Assembly (NCBI GenBank): GCA_029263395.1
Contig: JAJCXO010000228.1
Coordinates: forward strand, 21,335 to 85,334
DNA from: Acidobacteriota bacterium
GTDB taxonomy: Bacteria; Acidobacteriota; Thermoanaerobaculia; Multivoradales; J023
Direction: 5' to 3'
DNA length: 64,000 bases
Below, one piece after another: positions 28,151-37,200 of the stretch. The notes beneath the pieces are model-generated. The model ran no database searches. It worked only from the letters and a program-made list of their open reading frames with translations, and had not been told where the DNA came from. Position numbers and translations under genes: made by a program. Every line of letters starts with the position of its first letter. Positions within the stretch are counted from its first letter, which is position 1.

Positions 28151-28438
28151 CTAGGGTGATACTGGCCTCTGCTCGCGTGGAGTCCTCCGGCTTGAGTCGT
28201 CTGTGCTCGGCGGATCTGGCTGCCCATTGAGCCCATCTGGAACGATATGGGTGCCCAGGTTTGCGGTGGCTACTTCTGGACTGAGCCAGCCCATGACAGT
28301 TGTACTGAGCCATTGCCCAAAGGCTCGGAGTGGCGCCAACCAATTCTCGCTAGACACCGATTGTTCGTAGGGTGCGGCCAAGGTAGGGGGCGCGAGTATG
28401 AGCGCCAGGAGAAGGACGACGGTTGCTCTACGAGTCAT
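28151..28438 (-). CDS. short secreted protein
   Basis: The 95-residue protein has a textbook signal peptide (TRRATVVLLLALILAPPTLA, cut after AA). The mature part of about 70 residues ends in a Pro/Asp/Ser/Arg-rich tail. The ribosome site AAGGAGAT lies just before the ATG, which supports the start. It precedes the TPR gene on the same strand. I do not recognise the mature domain. It could be a small exported peptide whose partner is the TPR protein, but that is only inference from order. Confidence 0.6.
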   Translation of the reverse strand: MTRRATVVLLLALILAPPTLAAPYEQSVSSENWLAPLRAFGQWLSTTVMGWLSPEVATANLGTHIVPDGLNGQPDPPSTDDSSRRTPREQRPVSP

Positions 28439-28690
28439 GGGGATCTCCTTACAGGCGAGTCGGAGCAGGCTGGCGAAAGTGCCGCTGTCTGCTCGCCTCC
28501 AGACTCCATTATCGAACGAGTGGTCAGCAAAAGGCGCTTTTTGAAAATGGCGCCCTTTTTCTCAGTCGCCGTTTCCGAAAGCCGCGCTTTCTCGCCCAGG
28601 CGGGATGACAGCAACGTCGCAGACCGCTGCTACGCTGCTGGTTGACCTCAAGAACGCCATGCGTGGTCATCGTCGAAAAGTTTCGTTAAC

Positions 28691-28770
28691 CCTCGGCGTG
28701 CCGGGGATTTCGGCAGAGATGCAGCTATTGGTTGCAAGCTCTCCCGGCCCCTCCCCCCGACACGCCGGGG
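28691..28770. repeat. inverted repeat, 16-bp arms with 48-base loop
   Basis: CCTCGGCGTGCCGGGG (28691-28706) pairs with CCCCGACACGCCGGGG (28755-28770), with one G-T pair and one mismatch across 48 bases. It lies in the 384-base gap between divergent genes. It has the same arm and loop lengths as the inverted repeat at 30653-30732. Nothing else was seen in this gap apart from the ribosome site of the short secreted gene. Confidence 0.75.
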
Positions 28771-28822
28771 CTCCTGAACCGTAGGCGAATCGTCCATTTG
28801 TCCGACGGAAATTTCGGCATCT

Positions 28823-29341
28823 ATGAGAGACCTTGCCGCAGCGATTCGGATTCAGACAATGCATTCTTCAACGAGACCCAATCGCGACCAGTTTCTCGAC
28901 CTGATTCGGCTGCTCGATCAGTGTGCTGATCCCTACCTCGTAGCCGCAACCGTACTGGCAGAAGACCTGCGTATCGTTGATGACTTGCGTCGCGAGATGG
29001 GCGTCTTCCTCGATGACATGGTCACTCTGGCACGGACTCAGAAGTACCCGTTACCGGAATCCTTCGTCACCGATGCTCGGCGAGAGGTTCGCGAAATGGG
29101 ACAGCTGCCGAAACGCCTCCAACTCCGTCTCCTGTTCAGTCCCGAAACGCTACACAGCTGCGGTCGCCAAGCTGTGCCGATTCTGGCGCTTGCCCTTACT
29201 CTCGTCGCGCAGTGGGTGGAGTACGGAACCAGCTGGCTAGAAAGCGTCGACCGGTTGAGAATTCAGGTCGATGGCTTGCTCGGAGAATCCCTTCCAGTCT
29301 TGGACAGAAACGGTGCGAGTAAACGCTGCCAATGTGCTTAG
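28823..29341 (+). CDS. hypothetical helical protein
   Basis: This is an unrecognised 172-residue protein, mostly amphipathic helix (FLDLIRLLDQCADPYLVAATV, DDLRREMGVFLDDMVTLA). One hydrophobic segment, AVPILALALTLVAQWV, near residue 120 may be a membrane helix or a buried core. No signal peptide or enzyme motif is seen. The start could also be the ATG at 28859. It leads a run of three same-strand unknown genes (to 30627) in the accessory region. Confidence 0.5.
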   Translation: MRDLAAAIRIQTMHSSTRPNRDQFLDLIRLLDQCADPYLVAATVLAEDLRIVDDLRREMGVFLDDMVTLARTQKYPLPESFVTDARREVREMGQLPKRLQLRLLFSPETLHSCGRQAVPILALALTLVAQWVEYGTSWLESVDRLRIQVDGLLGESLPVLDRNGASKRCQCA

Positions 29342-29362
29342 GGGTTTGGAGGGAAGACACGA

Positions 29363-29875
29363 ATGAAAGACAGCAGCACAGAAGCGTACGTGGACTTCGG
29401 CAAGATCGCTCGTCTGCTCGATGCTGTCTCAGCACACGCTCCGGCAGAGTTACCAACTCTGCTCGATGTGCTGTGGCGATCTGAAGAACGACAAACCGCG
29501 AAGGTGATCACTCTCGTTGCTGGACAGGTCGAAGATCCGCTGGCGCCGGTGGATCAAACTTGTCAAGACGCCTTGCGGACGGCTGCGCAACTCGAGCACC
29601 TCTGCACAGCTCGTAGCTGGCGCGATCCCTCCAAAGTTGTTGAGAGTCCGCGTTGCCAAGCACTGCTGCATCTCTGTGCTGAACGGATCGTCAATCGGCA
29701 GGATGATTCGGCGACGTTTCGGCGCTATCGGGATATTCGGGTACGGCTCTTCCAGGCATCTGAACAAGAACGCCAGGAACGGGAAGCTGAGATCGAACGC
29801 TTGGCACAAATCCGTGACGCAATAGTGCCAGATCTCCTGACGTTGTATCGGGACTTTGGAACTCGGGTGGGATAG
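29363..29875 (+). CDS. hypothetical helical protein
   Basis: This is an unrecognised 170-residue protein with a good ribosome site (GGAGGG) ten bases before the ATG. It is soluble and helical, with a likely coiled coil near the end (ASEQERQEREAEIERLAQIRD, about residues 130-150). It follows the previous unknown gene by 21 bases, so they are probably co-transcribed. A stem-loop with a T-run follows the stop. Confidence 0.55.
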   Translation: MKDSSTEAYVDFGKIARLLDAVSAHAPAELPTLLDVLWRSEERQTAKVITLVAGQVEDPLAPVDQTCQDALRTAAQLEHLCTARSWRDPSKVVESPRCQALLHLCAERIVNRQDDSATFRRYRDIRVRLFQASEQERQEREAEIERLAQIRDAIVPDLLTLYRDFGTRVG

Positions 29876-29887
29876 GTCGCACAGGTT

Positions 29888-29968
29888 CCTGGAGATGCTC
29901 TCCCAACGGCAGATCGGCTCCCCCTCAGAGCCCGCTTTCTCAGAGGGTGTCTCCAGGGCCTCTTTTTT
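29888..29968 (+). terminator. long stem-loop followed by T6
   Basis: CCTGGAGA (29888-29895) pairs with TCTCCAGG (29950-29957). An inner imperfect hairpin has CCCTCAGAG against CTCAGAGGG. Six T residues follow at 29963-29968. It fits an intrinsic terminator after the preceding gene, though the stem is interrupted; it could also act as a leader for the next gene, which starts at 29983. Confidence 0.5.
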
Positions 29969-29982
29969 GTCTGGCTTCGATC

Positions 29983-30627
29983 ATGAATGACTGGCGGAAA
30001 CGTGAATTGTTGGGAGCGTACCGGCAATTGGCGTCGGGGCTTTCTGCCTTGCTGCGAGCGTACAGGGAGATCTTGCCTGACCTGCGGCAATCGCCTGGAG
30101 CTCACGACATGATTGCTGGCGCACTGGCACAGCTTGAGGTACTGGGAGTGACAGCGGTCTACCTTCAGCAAGAAGAGCGACCTGGAGAGTGGCTCGATGA
30201 TCAACCTGCCGCTGTATTCAGCATTGAGTGGGTCGAAACCTCTCCGGGCTCATGCACGATTTGCGAGGCTGAGGTCAGTCAGGGGCCAGTCGGCTGGCAG
30301 CGTGGAACTGGCGCAGTTTGCGATGGCTGCATGCTCGAGAAAGCCTGGAGCCTAGGCTCGATGCTGCTGGCGGTCAACGTGATGCGCGAGATGGGAGCGA
30401 TCGATAGCGAGTGCGATGAGGATATGGACGTAGCCACTGGAGCGCTCGCTACCTATGCTCGGCTCTATCAACGGGTAGCCGAAGACAGGTGGTCGTACAG
30501 ACCAGTTGGGCTGCTGCGCTACTTACGCCACCTGGGGGCCAAGTTCGAGCAGTTGGCGCCCGAGGGGATCGATGTTGATGAACTGCTCGGCAGCGGTGAG
30601 GAAAAAGGCACTGACACGACGCACTGA
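29983..30627 (+). CDS. hypothetical protein with four-Cys zinc motif
   Basis: This is an unrecognised 214-residue protein starting MNDWRKRELL. Residues about 85-115 hold CTIC and, 22 residues on, CDGC, a likely zinc-binding pair. Helical segments lie on both sides. No signal peptide, membrane helix or enzyme motif is seen. It is the last of three same-strand unknown genes and converges on the retropepsin-like gene, with a strong inverted repeat between them. Confidence 0.5.
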   Translation: MNDWRKRELLGAYRQLASGLSALLRAYREILPDLRQSPGAHDMIAGALAQLEVLGVTAVYLQQEERPGEWLDDQPAAVFSIEWVETSPGSCTICEAEVSQGPVGWQRGTGAVCDGCMLEKAWSLGSMLLAVNVMREMGAIDSECDEDMDVATGALATYARLYQRVAEDRWSYRPVGLLRYLRHLGAKFEQLAPEGIDVDELLGSGEEKGTDTTH

Positions 30628-30652
30628 CTCGCGTTTGATAAGTTCTGGTTTA

Positions 30653-30732
30653 GGGGGGCGTCCTCGAGGAAAATCCTGAGTGCAGGGTTGTTTGAATGTA
30701 AGCCCCAATTTACGTGCTCGGGGACGCCCCTC
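30653..30732. repeat. inverted repeat, 16-bp arms with 48-base loop
   Basis: GGGGCGTCC (30655-30663) followed by TCGAG pairs with CTCGG followed by GGACGCCCC (30717-30730). The pairing extends to 16 pairs with G-T wobbles. It lies between two convergent genes, so it could be a bidirectional terminator. Its GGGGCGTCC-like arms and 48-base spacing, repeated in architecture at 28691-28770, also resemble paired REP elements. Confidence 0.75.
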
Positions 30733-30770
30733 CGATTCTTCGCCTATGATCCCCAACGATAAGCTGGAAT

Positions 30771-31184
30771 CTAGTTGATCGGCTCAATCTCGACGAGCTG
30801 TTCTTGTTCAGAAAACGTGATGCGGAACTTGTCGAAGATGCCTGCTCTGCCGAGGAGCGGTCGATGAAAAAGATCTGGTATCTCAGCGAAGCAAACAGGT
30901 GCCGGAAAGCGACTGCCTTCCAAGTCGAGCGAAAGCTGAAACTCTCTCACAGCTAGATTGGTCGTATAGGCAGTGTCGAAAGAACGCTGTTCGCCTTCGC
31001 TCCAGGTGAGCCCCAAATCGAGAGCGAACTGCTTGTGGAACAGGCTGTAGTCTGCGCCACTGTCGAGCAGCGGGAGTGCGCGCTGTCGCCGATTACCGTA
31101 CTCCAGCACGATGGGCACATGTGGCCGATTCTGATAATACGGAAAACTAAATGTAGGAGACATTGGGTCGAGGTATAGGGACAA
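30771..31184 (-). CDS. retropepsin-like aspartic protease domain protein
   Basis: The protein of about 137 residues carries the clan AA active-site motif LLDSGADYSLF near residues 38-48. It has the second conserved block PLLGRAGIFDKFRI near residue 110. Single-domain proteins of this type form dimers to build one active site. The start is uncertain: TTG at 31184 has AGGTGATG just upstream, and ATG at 31163 is the next choice. It overlaps the end of the DUF5678-like gene by 38 bases, so the pair is coupled. The cellular substrate is unknown. Confidence 0.72.
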   Translation of the reverse strand: MSLYLDPMSPTFSFPYYQNRPHVPIVLEYGNRRQRALPLLDSGADYSLFHKQFALDLGLTWSEGEQRSFDTAYTTNLAVREFQLSLDLEGSRFPAPVCFAEIPDLFHRPLLGRAGIFDKFRITFSEQEQLVEIEPIN

Positions 31185-31341
31185 TCATCACCTGATCGCG
31201 TTTGTATCCTTTGGCCTTCGCCTTGGCGTAGAGCTCTTGTAGTGACTTGCCAAAGGCAACGAACTTACCGTTGACTACGGCGCCTTGTTCTCCAGCGTGT
31301 TTAGTTTGGATGGCGTCGGTGAGGACTGGGATTTTGGTCAT
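31147..31341 (-). CDS. DUF5678-like small protein
   Basis: The protein has about 64 residues if started at MTKIPVLTD; the frame is open a further 25 codons. The core HAGEQGAVVNGKFVAFGKSL followed by ELYAKAKAKGYKRDQVMIVPIP matches my recollection of DUF5678. That is a small alpha/beta domain often next to a retropepsin-like gene, as here. The function of the family is unknown. The two-gene unit may act together. Confidence 0.6.
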   Translation of the reverse strand: MTKIPVLTDAIQTKHAGEQGAVVNGKFVAFGKSLQELYAKAKAKGYKRDQVMIVPIPRPNVSYI

Positions 31342-31599
31342 ATGAGTGAGGATGAAAGCCTCCTCATAGTAGACTTGCCTGGTCGATCTAGCAAGGTGAA
31401 TTGCTGTACCTATCACAAGCTCGATTGTGCGAAGCGCAAGGAGAATACGTCACTCAGCCTCAAGATGGCACCGTAAGATCAGTGCTTGGCCAGAGCACGG
31501 AAAACGACTCCATAAGTGCGCGATCTCGTATGAAGATGTGAGCTAGCTAGCATCCACATCTTGGATCGAAGCTCTTGGGCTCTACCTAGAGCGAGTCAG

Positions 31600-32655
31600 T
31601 CAGTATTTACTCTTGCGAAAAAAAGTGCCCCAAGCCGCTCTTCCAACATGGGATAGCCTCCTTCGGGACAATGACTGCAAGCAGGACTCGACCTCGTCAG
31701 AGAGTTCCTTGGCAGATGAATAACGAGCCGATGGGTCTGGATTGGTCGCCTTAACAACAATAGACTCAATGGCGGCGCGGAGTGCATGCAAATCCAGGCT
31801 GTTTCTGAACCTGTCTCTCAGGGGAGTTTCGTTTTCCTCAGAGTCATCGTCATCAAGGACGAAGAGTAACTGCAATATCCGCCCCAACGAATAGATATCT
31901 GATGCTATTGTTGCGACCCCGTTACTGACTTGCTCTGGACTCGCGAACTCTGGGGTGCAAGCTCGTCTAGCTACTTCTGATTCGAAGAAGCCAGTGGCAT
32001 TACATGAAATACCGAAATCCAGCAACTTCGGCGCGTTGTCACTTCTCACCAAGATGTTGGATGGCTTTAGATCGGAGTGGACAACCAGTTCCTCGTGTGC
32101 ATAGTGGACGGCGCCGCAAACCTGGATAAATAGCTCCAGCCTAAGAGGCAAACTGAGTTTATGCTGAACGCAATGGCTGCCGATGGGGAGGCCGTCTACA
32201 TGCTCCATTACAATATACGCAGTCTGAGACTTGGTCATGCCCGCGTCGTAATACTTGGCTATGCATGGGTGGTACAAGTCGGCGAGAAATCGTTTTTCGT
32301 GGTGGAAGAATAAAATATTGCGGCCGAGTCCAACGCCTCTCGGGAACAGCTTCAGCGCGACGTTCTCGTCGGGCGTGGCTTCGTGCGATGCCAAATAGAC
32401 CACGCCCATGCCACCCCTTCCCAGTAGCCGCTTGGGGCGATACTGGCCTACCTGCCCAGGGATTTCAGCCGTCGGGCGAAGCGTCACCAATGGTTCAATT
32501 GATCTGTGGTCGACTCTAGTGAGATCTAATACCGCTTTGTAGAGCTTTCGGTCCTTTCCACAGCGCTCTTGCAAGAAGGCCTGCCTCTGGTGGCCGGGGA
32601 GCTCAAGAGTATCAGCCGCGAGCTCCTTGACTCGTTTCCAATATGCAGGTTTCAT
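31600..32655 (-). CDS. Hanks-type Ser/Thr protein kinase
   Basis: The 351-residue kinase has a short N-terminal helical part and then the catalytic domain at about residues 72-340. The glycine loop is LLGRGGMGVVY, the ATP-binding lysine is in NVALKLF, the catalytic loop is VVHSDLKPSNIL (S in place of the usual R of HRD), and the metal site is DFG. The TPEFASPEQ segment is the activation-loop end. It ends soon after the kinase fold, so no sensor domain or membrane helix is present. It overlaps the upstream ECF sigma gene by ATGA, so sigma and kinase form a regulated pair. Confidence 0.9.
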   Translation of the reverse strand: MKPAYWKRVKELAADTLELPGHQRQAFLQERCGKDRKLYKAVLDLTRVDHRSIEPLVTLRPTAEIPGQVGQYRPKRLLGRGGMGVVYLASHEATPDENVALKLFPRGVGLGRNILFFHHEKRFLADLYHPCIAKYYDAGMTKSQTAYIVMEHVDGLPIGSHCVQHKLSLPLRLELFIQVCGAVHYAHEELVVHSDLKPSNILVRSDNAPKLLDFGISCNATGFFESEVARRACTPEFASPEQVSNGVATIASDIYSLGRILQLLFVLDDDDSEENETPLRDRFRNSLDLHALRAAIESIVVKATNPDPSARYSSAKELSDEVESCLQSLSRRRLSHVGRAAWGTFFRKSKY

Positions 32656-33245
32656 TTTTTTAACTGTGCCTCTAGGAAGCGCCTCGAAATCGACCAGTCT
32701 CGCCTTACCGTCCGTTCGGTAACCCCTGTTACTTCAGCGATTTCTCGCACCGTCAGTCCTAGGAAGTACCGGTATCGGACGATTTTTGCCGCACGAGAAT
32801 CTAGCCGACTGAGCTTCTTGATAGCTCTGTCAACATCAAGGATGTTTGGAGAAAAATAGGCTGGAAATACGGGGTGGTGAATCAGCTCACTAGATGCTGA
32901 TAAGATCTCGTGGCCAGCTCCCCTTTTCTCGGTTTGCTTCATGCGTGCGTAGTCAACAAGCACTCGTCGCATGATGGTTGCCGCGAACTGGAAGAACTCG
33001 TCGCTTGATTTCCAAGTGGCCTTGCGGGAGCTGTTGAGCCGAAAATAGACCTCGCTGACGAGCGCAGTCGGCTGAAGAGTGTGGGCAGGAGACTCCTTTT
33101 GAAAAATGCGCGCAGCCATGGCTCGGAGGTCGTCAAAGACTATAGGGATCAGAGCCTCCAGCGCTCGCTCGTTGCCGTTGGACCAGTCTGCCAGAAGAGT
33201 TGTGACCGGGGTATCACCCCCTTGGTCTCCGCCTGGTTTCGACAT
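32652..33245 (-). CDS. ECF sigma factor of the TIGR02999 type
   Basis: The 197-residue protein is close to the sigma-70-like family found mainly in Acidobacteriota and Planctomycetes. Region 2 contains ALEALIPIVFDDLRAMAARIF and LQPTALVSEVYFRL, with the basic helix FAATIMRRVLVDYAR. Region 4 is ILDVDRAIKKLSRLDSRAAKI followed by LTVREIAEVTGVTERTVRRDW. The downstream kinase overlaps by four bases, the usual partner for this family, and is assumed to control it by phosphorylation. A transcript from this promoter would run leftwards. Confidence 0.9.
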   Translation of the reverse strand: MSKPGGDQGGDTPVTTLLADWSNGNERALEALIPIVFDDLRAMAARIFQKESPAHTLQPTALVSEVYFRLNSSRKATWKSSDEFFQFAATIMRRVLVDYARMKQTEKRGAGHEILSASSELIHHPVFPAYFSPNILDVDRAIKKLSRLDSRAAKIVRYRYFLGLTVREIAEVTGVTERTVRRDWSISRRFLEAQLKK

Positions 33246-33778
33246 GCCTGCCTCGATCCACCCTCAACAAGGGCGGGTAATCCCCCTGCTTGACACGCTT
33301 CGACAGATTTTCGCTGGAACTATGTCCGCCTTTGTGGCCGATTCTCGCGTTACAACTTAGAGGCTTTCAGCCTCTGCATCTTCGTTGAGTCTATCTCACA
33401 ATCGCCGTGTGTCCCGTCAGGACTTCATCAGGCTCCTCGGTTTTTGTGGATATGGCGAATTCTACAGAGGGCGGCGAGATTTCTCTCGCGGCAAGCTTTT
33501 TTATACAAGGCTTTGGAATACGTGCGCTCACCCGATCGTTGTAGGATATGGTTGCGACGCTCGAACCGGTGGCTGCCTGGGGCGCGGTCAGCCGAATCAG
33601 AGCAAATTCTTCGCGGGCGGCTTGCCTTGGGTCTCGGCTCAGTACGAGCTGCTCATCTCAGAAGATCCTACACCGACATCACTGAACAGGTACTATGCAA
33701 GCGCTGGCGAGCAGCGAGTGATATCGCGGCTCCAATAGCTGCGGCAGCCGCTCCGCGTTCTCGCGTAGCGAACTCGGC
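33246..33778. other. gap with no supported gene
   Basis: This stretch of about 530 bases separates the divergent sigma factor gene and the SIR2 module. Frames of about 112-117 codons are open on the plus strand (for example 33385-33738). Their composition is not protein-like and they lack ribosome sites. Nothing else was recognised. Confidence 0.5.
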
Positions 33779-33806
33779 TTGACCTTCAAGCTTAGGAGAG
33801 TACAAT
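33779..33806 (+). promoter_or_regulatory. sigma-70-type promoter of the SIR2 module
   Basis: TTGACC and TACAAT are separated by 16 bases. Transcription would begin near 33813, just before AAAGG and the ATG at 33834. It would serve the small gene and possibly the two large genes that follow. Confidence 0.55.
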
Positions 33807-33833
33807 GACCCCAAAATCTAACAAAGGATGTTT

Positions 33834-34163
33834 ATGAGCTCTCCTGAACAAAGTAGAGGAAGCGCTAGGGAGGTCTACGACTTCAACGGCTTCAACGACG
33901 ACGGGACGCCGTGTATTCCTGGTGTGGATGAAGCGGGGCTCCAAGAGGCAGCGAGGGACGACGCTGAGCTAAGGGAAGTGCTTGGCAATCCTCGACCTCC
34001 TGCTGAGGGGATACGGCGTCCAACCCCCGGGAGCGACGACCCGTATATCCCTCAAGCTACCCATGGTTTCTCACGGCCGATTCCAGATCACGAAGAATTA
34101 GGTAGCTACTCCGTTAGCGCAGATGATATAATTAAGCGCATGCGGGCAAGAATGACAGGCTAG
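33834..34163 (+). CDS. small acidic protein at the head of the SIR2 module
   Basis: This is an unrecognised 109-residue acidic protein (MSSPEQSRGSAREVYDF). It has Pro-rich middle sections and a short basic C-terminal helix (SADDIIKRMRARMTG). AAAGG lies just before the ATG, and a promoter is visible 28 bases upstream. No membrane or signal features are present. It precedes the 1063-residue HExxH gene by 121 bases on the same strand. It might be a regulator or sensor subunit of the module; only gene order supports that. Confidence 0.5.
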   Translation: MSSPEQSRGSAREVYDFNGFNDDGTPCIPGVDEAGLQEAARDDAELREVLGNPRPPAEGIRRPTPGSDDPYIPQATHGFSRPIPDHEELGSYSVSADDIIKRMRARMTG

Positions 34164-34194
34164 TTGCTTCGTTGCTAGAACTTGTCAGTTGTTG

Positions 34195-34221
34195 CACCCG
34201 GCAGCTTACTGCTTTCGGGTG
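34195..34221 (+). other. hairpin in the leader of the 1063-residue gene
   Basis: CACCCG-GCAG-CTTA-CTGC-TTT-CGGGTG folds with ten pairs and a TTT bulge. It has no T-run, so it is more likely an attenuator-like or protective structure than a terminator. An AT-rich TATTATATT lies 30 bases downstream and could be a second promoter -10 region. Confidence 0.45.
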
Positions 34222-34284
34222 TATCAGTGTGTTCGCGGGCATTCTAAATCGTATTATATTTTACCCTCAAAGGGGACTGCCTAA

Positions 34285-37200
34285 TTGTCGAAAAAAGGGC
34301 GAACCGATTCCGGCATAGAAGTACACTCTGGTTATCTTAATGTAGTCCTCTTTGAATCGACTCCTGAGAGGATTTTGGATGTCGCTCTCGAGAGCAGGCG
34401 GCGTGTAGACAAACTTGGCAAGCTCCGCGAACTCGATCGAGAGCTGCCGTGGTTTCCCCGTGACATTGCGGGACCGGCTGAAGCTACTGCCAGGAAAGAC
34501 GGTAGGAAATTCTACCGGCCTCGGGTCTACATCCTGTCTGGCACATTCGATGTAGCGACAGTGTTCTTCTCGCCAGAAATAGAACTCGCTTCGTGGAGCC
34601 ATCGAGATGAGCTTCGAGAATCTGGGCAAGACGCCAACCTGTCGCTCTTGCCAACAAAAGCCAGTCTCGGCTTGAAGAGCAAACTCCCTGATTTTAACCA
34701 CGAATTTCGTGAAGAGTACCTTAAAAGGGGGCAGTCCTCTACGCGCGGTGACCACGACTTCGTAGCTATAACAAAACTGAAATTGAACGCTGCCCACTGG
34801 CCTAAGAGAGAAAGTCAGGCAACAGATGAGAAAGGTCGCTTTCCGGAAATCTTCAAGGCTGTCTGGAAGACAATCGAAAGTTGGAGGGAGAATACGGAAG
34901 TTGTGGGTCGTCCAAGGCCACTGGTGGCGTTTGGGCTTACCTTCGGGTGGAGCGAGTGTCTTGTGGTCGCACATGCCGATAGCCCTGGCAAGCTCCTGCA
35001 GCTCTCAGTGAACTTGCGGTCACTAACCCTTTCTGTCGACCCGTTTCTTCTGAAGATAAAGGATAAAAGCAAAGAGTGGACTTCCCATATCTTTGCCACG
35101 ACGATTAGCTCTGTGGGTTACGATTATGCGATCCGTGAGAAGGCGAAGGAGCGAATCATCGCTGATCTAGACGATGGTAAGCAAATCACGGCAGACTCCA
35201 TCGTAAACTCCTTCATGCGTGAGGTGGCTGGAGAGATTCGGCCCCTTGAAAAGGGAGAGGTCGAAGACTCTTTCTATCTTTTAGGTTGCCACGTTTATCC
35301 GGGTCACGAGCTGCGAGTAGTCAGGCTTCTCTCCGAGATCGACGATACGCTGGGTTCAGAAAAAACGACCGGGATGGTCACCGTCGATAGCGGCAAGAGA
35401 GACTTGCTCAGCTCACGATTTCTGATCGGTCCGGGTCGCCTGAGCCCGCGCGAAGCTGTCGCCTTGGTTGAATTGCTTCATATTTGGATACGTTTTGGTG
35501 GGGGCTCGAGCGCATCTTCGCAAGACGCTGAAGAGAGAATACCTCATGCTTTCGACTTCCACACGCGAACCGGATATTCCGCCGCGCGCAATGGGACTAG
35601 CACTCTGAAGGACTACAACGAAGATGTTCATATAAGAGGCACGCCAGCAGCGTATTTCATGATCGGTCGACCTGCTCTGGCAGCTCGACTTGAACTGTCT
35701 TCGGCACCCAAAACTTCCCTGGCTACTCTCAGGGAGAGTATGCGGTCTGTCCAGATCCCTTACTATCTTGCGGAGCAAGTTTTAAACTTAATCAGTACGT
35801 TTCATTGGGTTCACAACAGAGAGGTGATCTGGGACGAAAGCGCAGAGCTTATTCCAGTAATCCTTGCTCTGTCGGAAAATATTCTGGCCCATGCAAGGTG
35901 GTGGAATTCCGGCAAGCCGCGAGTCTTCAGCGAACCGTGGGTGCAGAGTTCAGAGGCCGAGCGCCGGAAGATACTTGTTGACAGAGTACGGAGGCGCCTC
36001 CGTGGATATGTCGACAGAGAGTTGCCAGAGCTGCTGAGCTCTTTTCGTGCCTACTTTTACAATCGGCATCTTTCCAGTTATCTGACGGATGAGATGCCAG
36101 ATACGAATTTGCGTTTTCGCGGATCACTGCATCAACTGCTGAGTGTTGGAAACCTGATTCTCGACACGTTTGCTGACACTGTCCTGGGCCCGCGTGCCTG
36201 CATGGCGAATATTGGCGATAGTGCTTCTCCAGAAGTTGAGCGACTTTGTGATATTACGGTCGTTCGATTGAATACTCACACTTTTAATATTCCGATTCTG
36301 CTTGAATCGCTAGCTCATGAGGTTGGTCACCAGTTTCTTCGAGAGCTAGTGAAAGACAGTGTCGACTCAAAGTGGCGGGCTCATCCATGGAATAGCTGGT
36401 TTGATGATCACTGTGAGGATGTGCCTCGAAAGAAGAACTTCCGACGTCTGAAGAACTCCGTCATGGAGCTGAATCACACGATCTTTGATTCTTCCTTAGA
36501 CAGCGAAGCACCCGACGCCGTTGCTTTCATCGAATCAGCGAGCGATTTCATCGAAACGAGACTTCTTGCGTACACGGATCTAGGGACATGGGTGGTCAGT
36601 TTTCTGCTGCGTACAGCACTGGCCAGTCTGCCCGACGACTATGACCCGGACAAGGAGCGGTCTTTGAACCATGAAGACGTCCCATACATGGGAAACGATC
36701 TAGTTGTCTCCGCAATCCAGCGTGCTGTACTAACCGTGATTGCAGATCAACTGCAACGGCAGACGCGTGAAGAAGACGGCGAACTACTGGCGCCGGACTT
36801 AGAGGACTTTAGAGAAAAGCTGATTCGCGTAGACCTAGAGAAGATCCGCCAGACGATTGAGCGCGCTTGTATTATAGGGAAGGCCGGTGAGGCGGCCACG
36901 ATTGTCTGCGATGCAGCACTCTGGAGAGATTTCTTACGGTACAAAGTCTTCTACCGTCGACCGTGGTTTGCAAATCAAGCCGCACTCAATCTGGCTGCGG
37001 AGACCTTCTATACACTGCATAGGCATGTTAGCTGGAGACCGCCAGATGACTTCAGGTCTCCCGGTCGATTCTTGCCATGTGTGCAAGATGCTTTTTCTGA
37101 ACTGCGTAAGGTTCTTTTAGCAAATTATCTTCCGAGCCTGCATGTGCGCTTCTGGCTCTCAAACAAAGAGAAGGCCCAGTTCCGTTCGTCCGGAAGCCTT

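Noticed and set aside
33385..33738. Plus-strand frame of 117 codons in the gap before the SIR2 module
   Set aside because: No ribosome site, unnatural residue mix, and a second overlapping frame of equal length; treated as chance.
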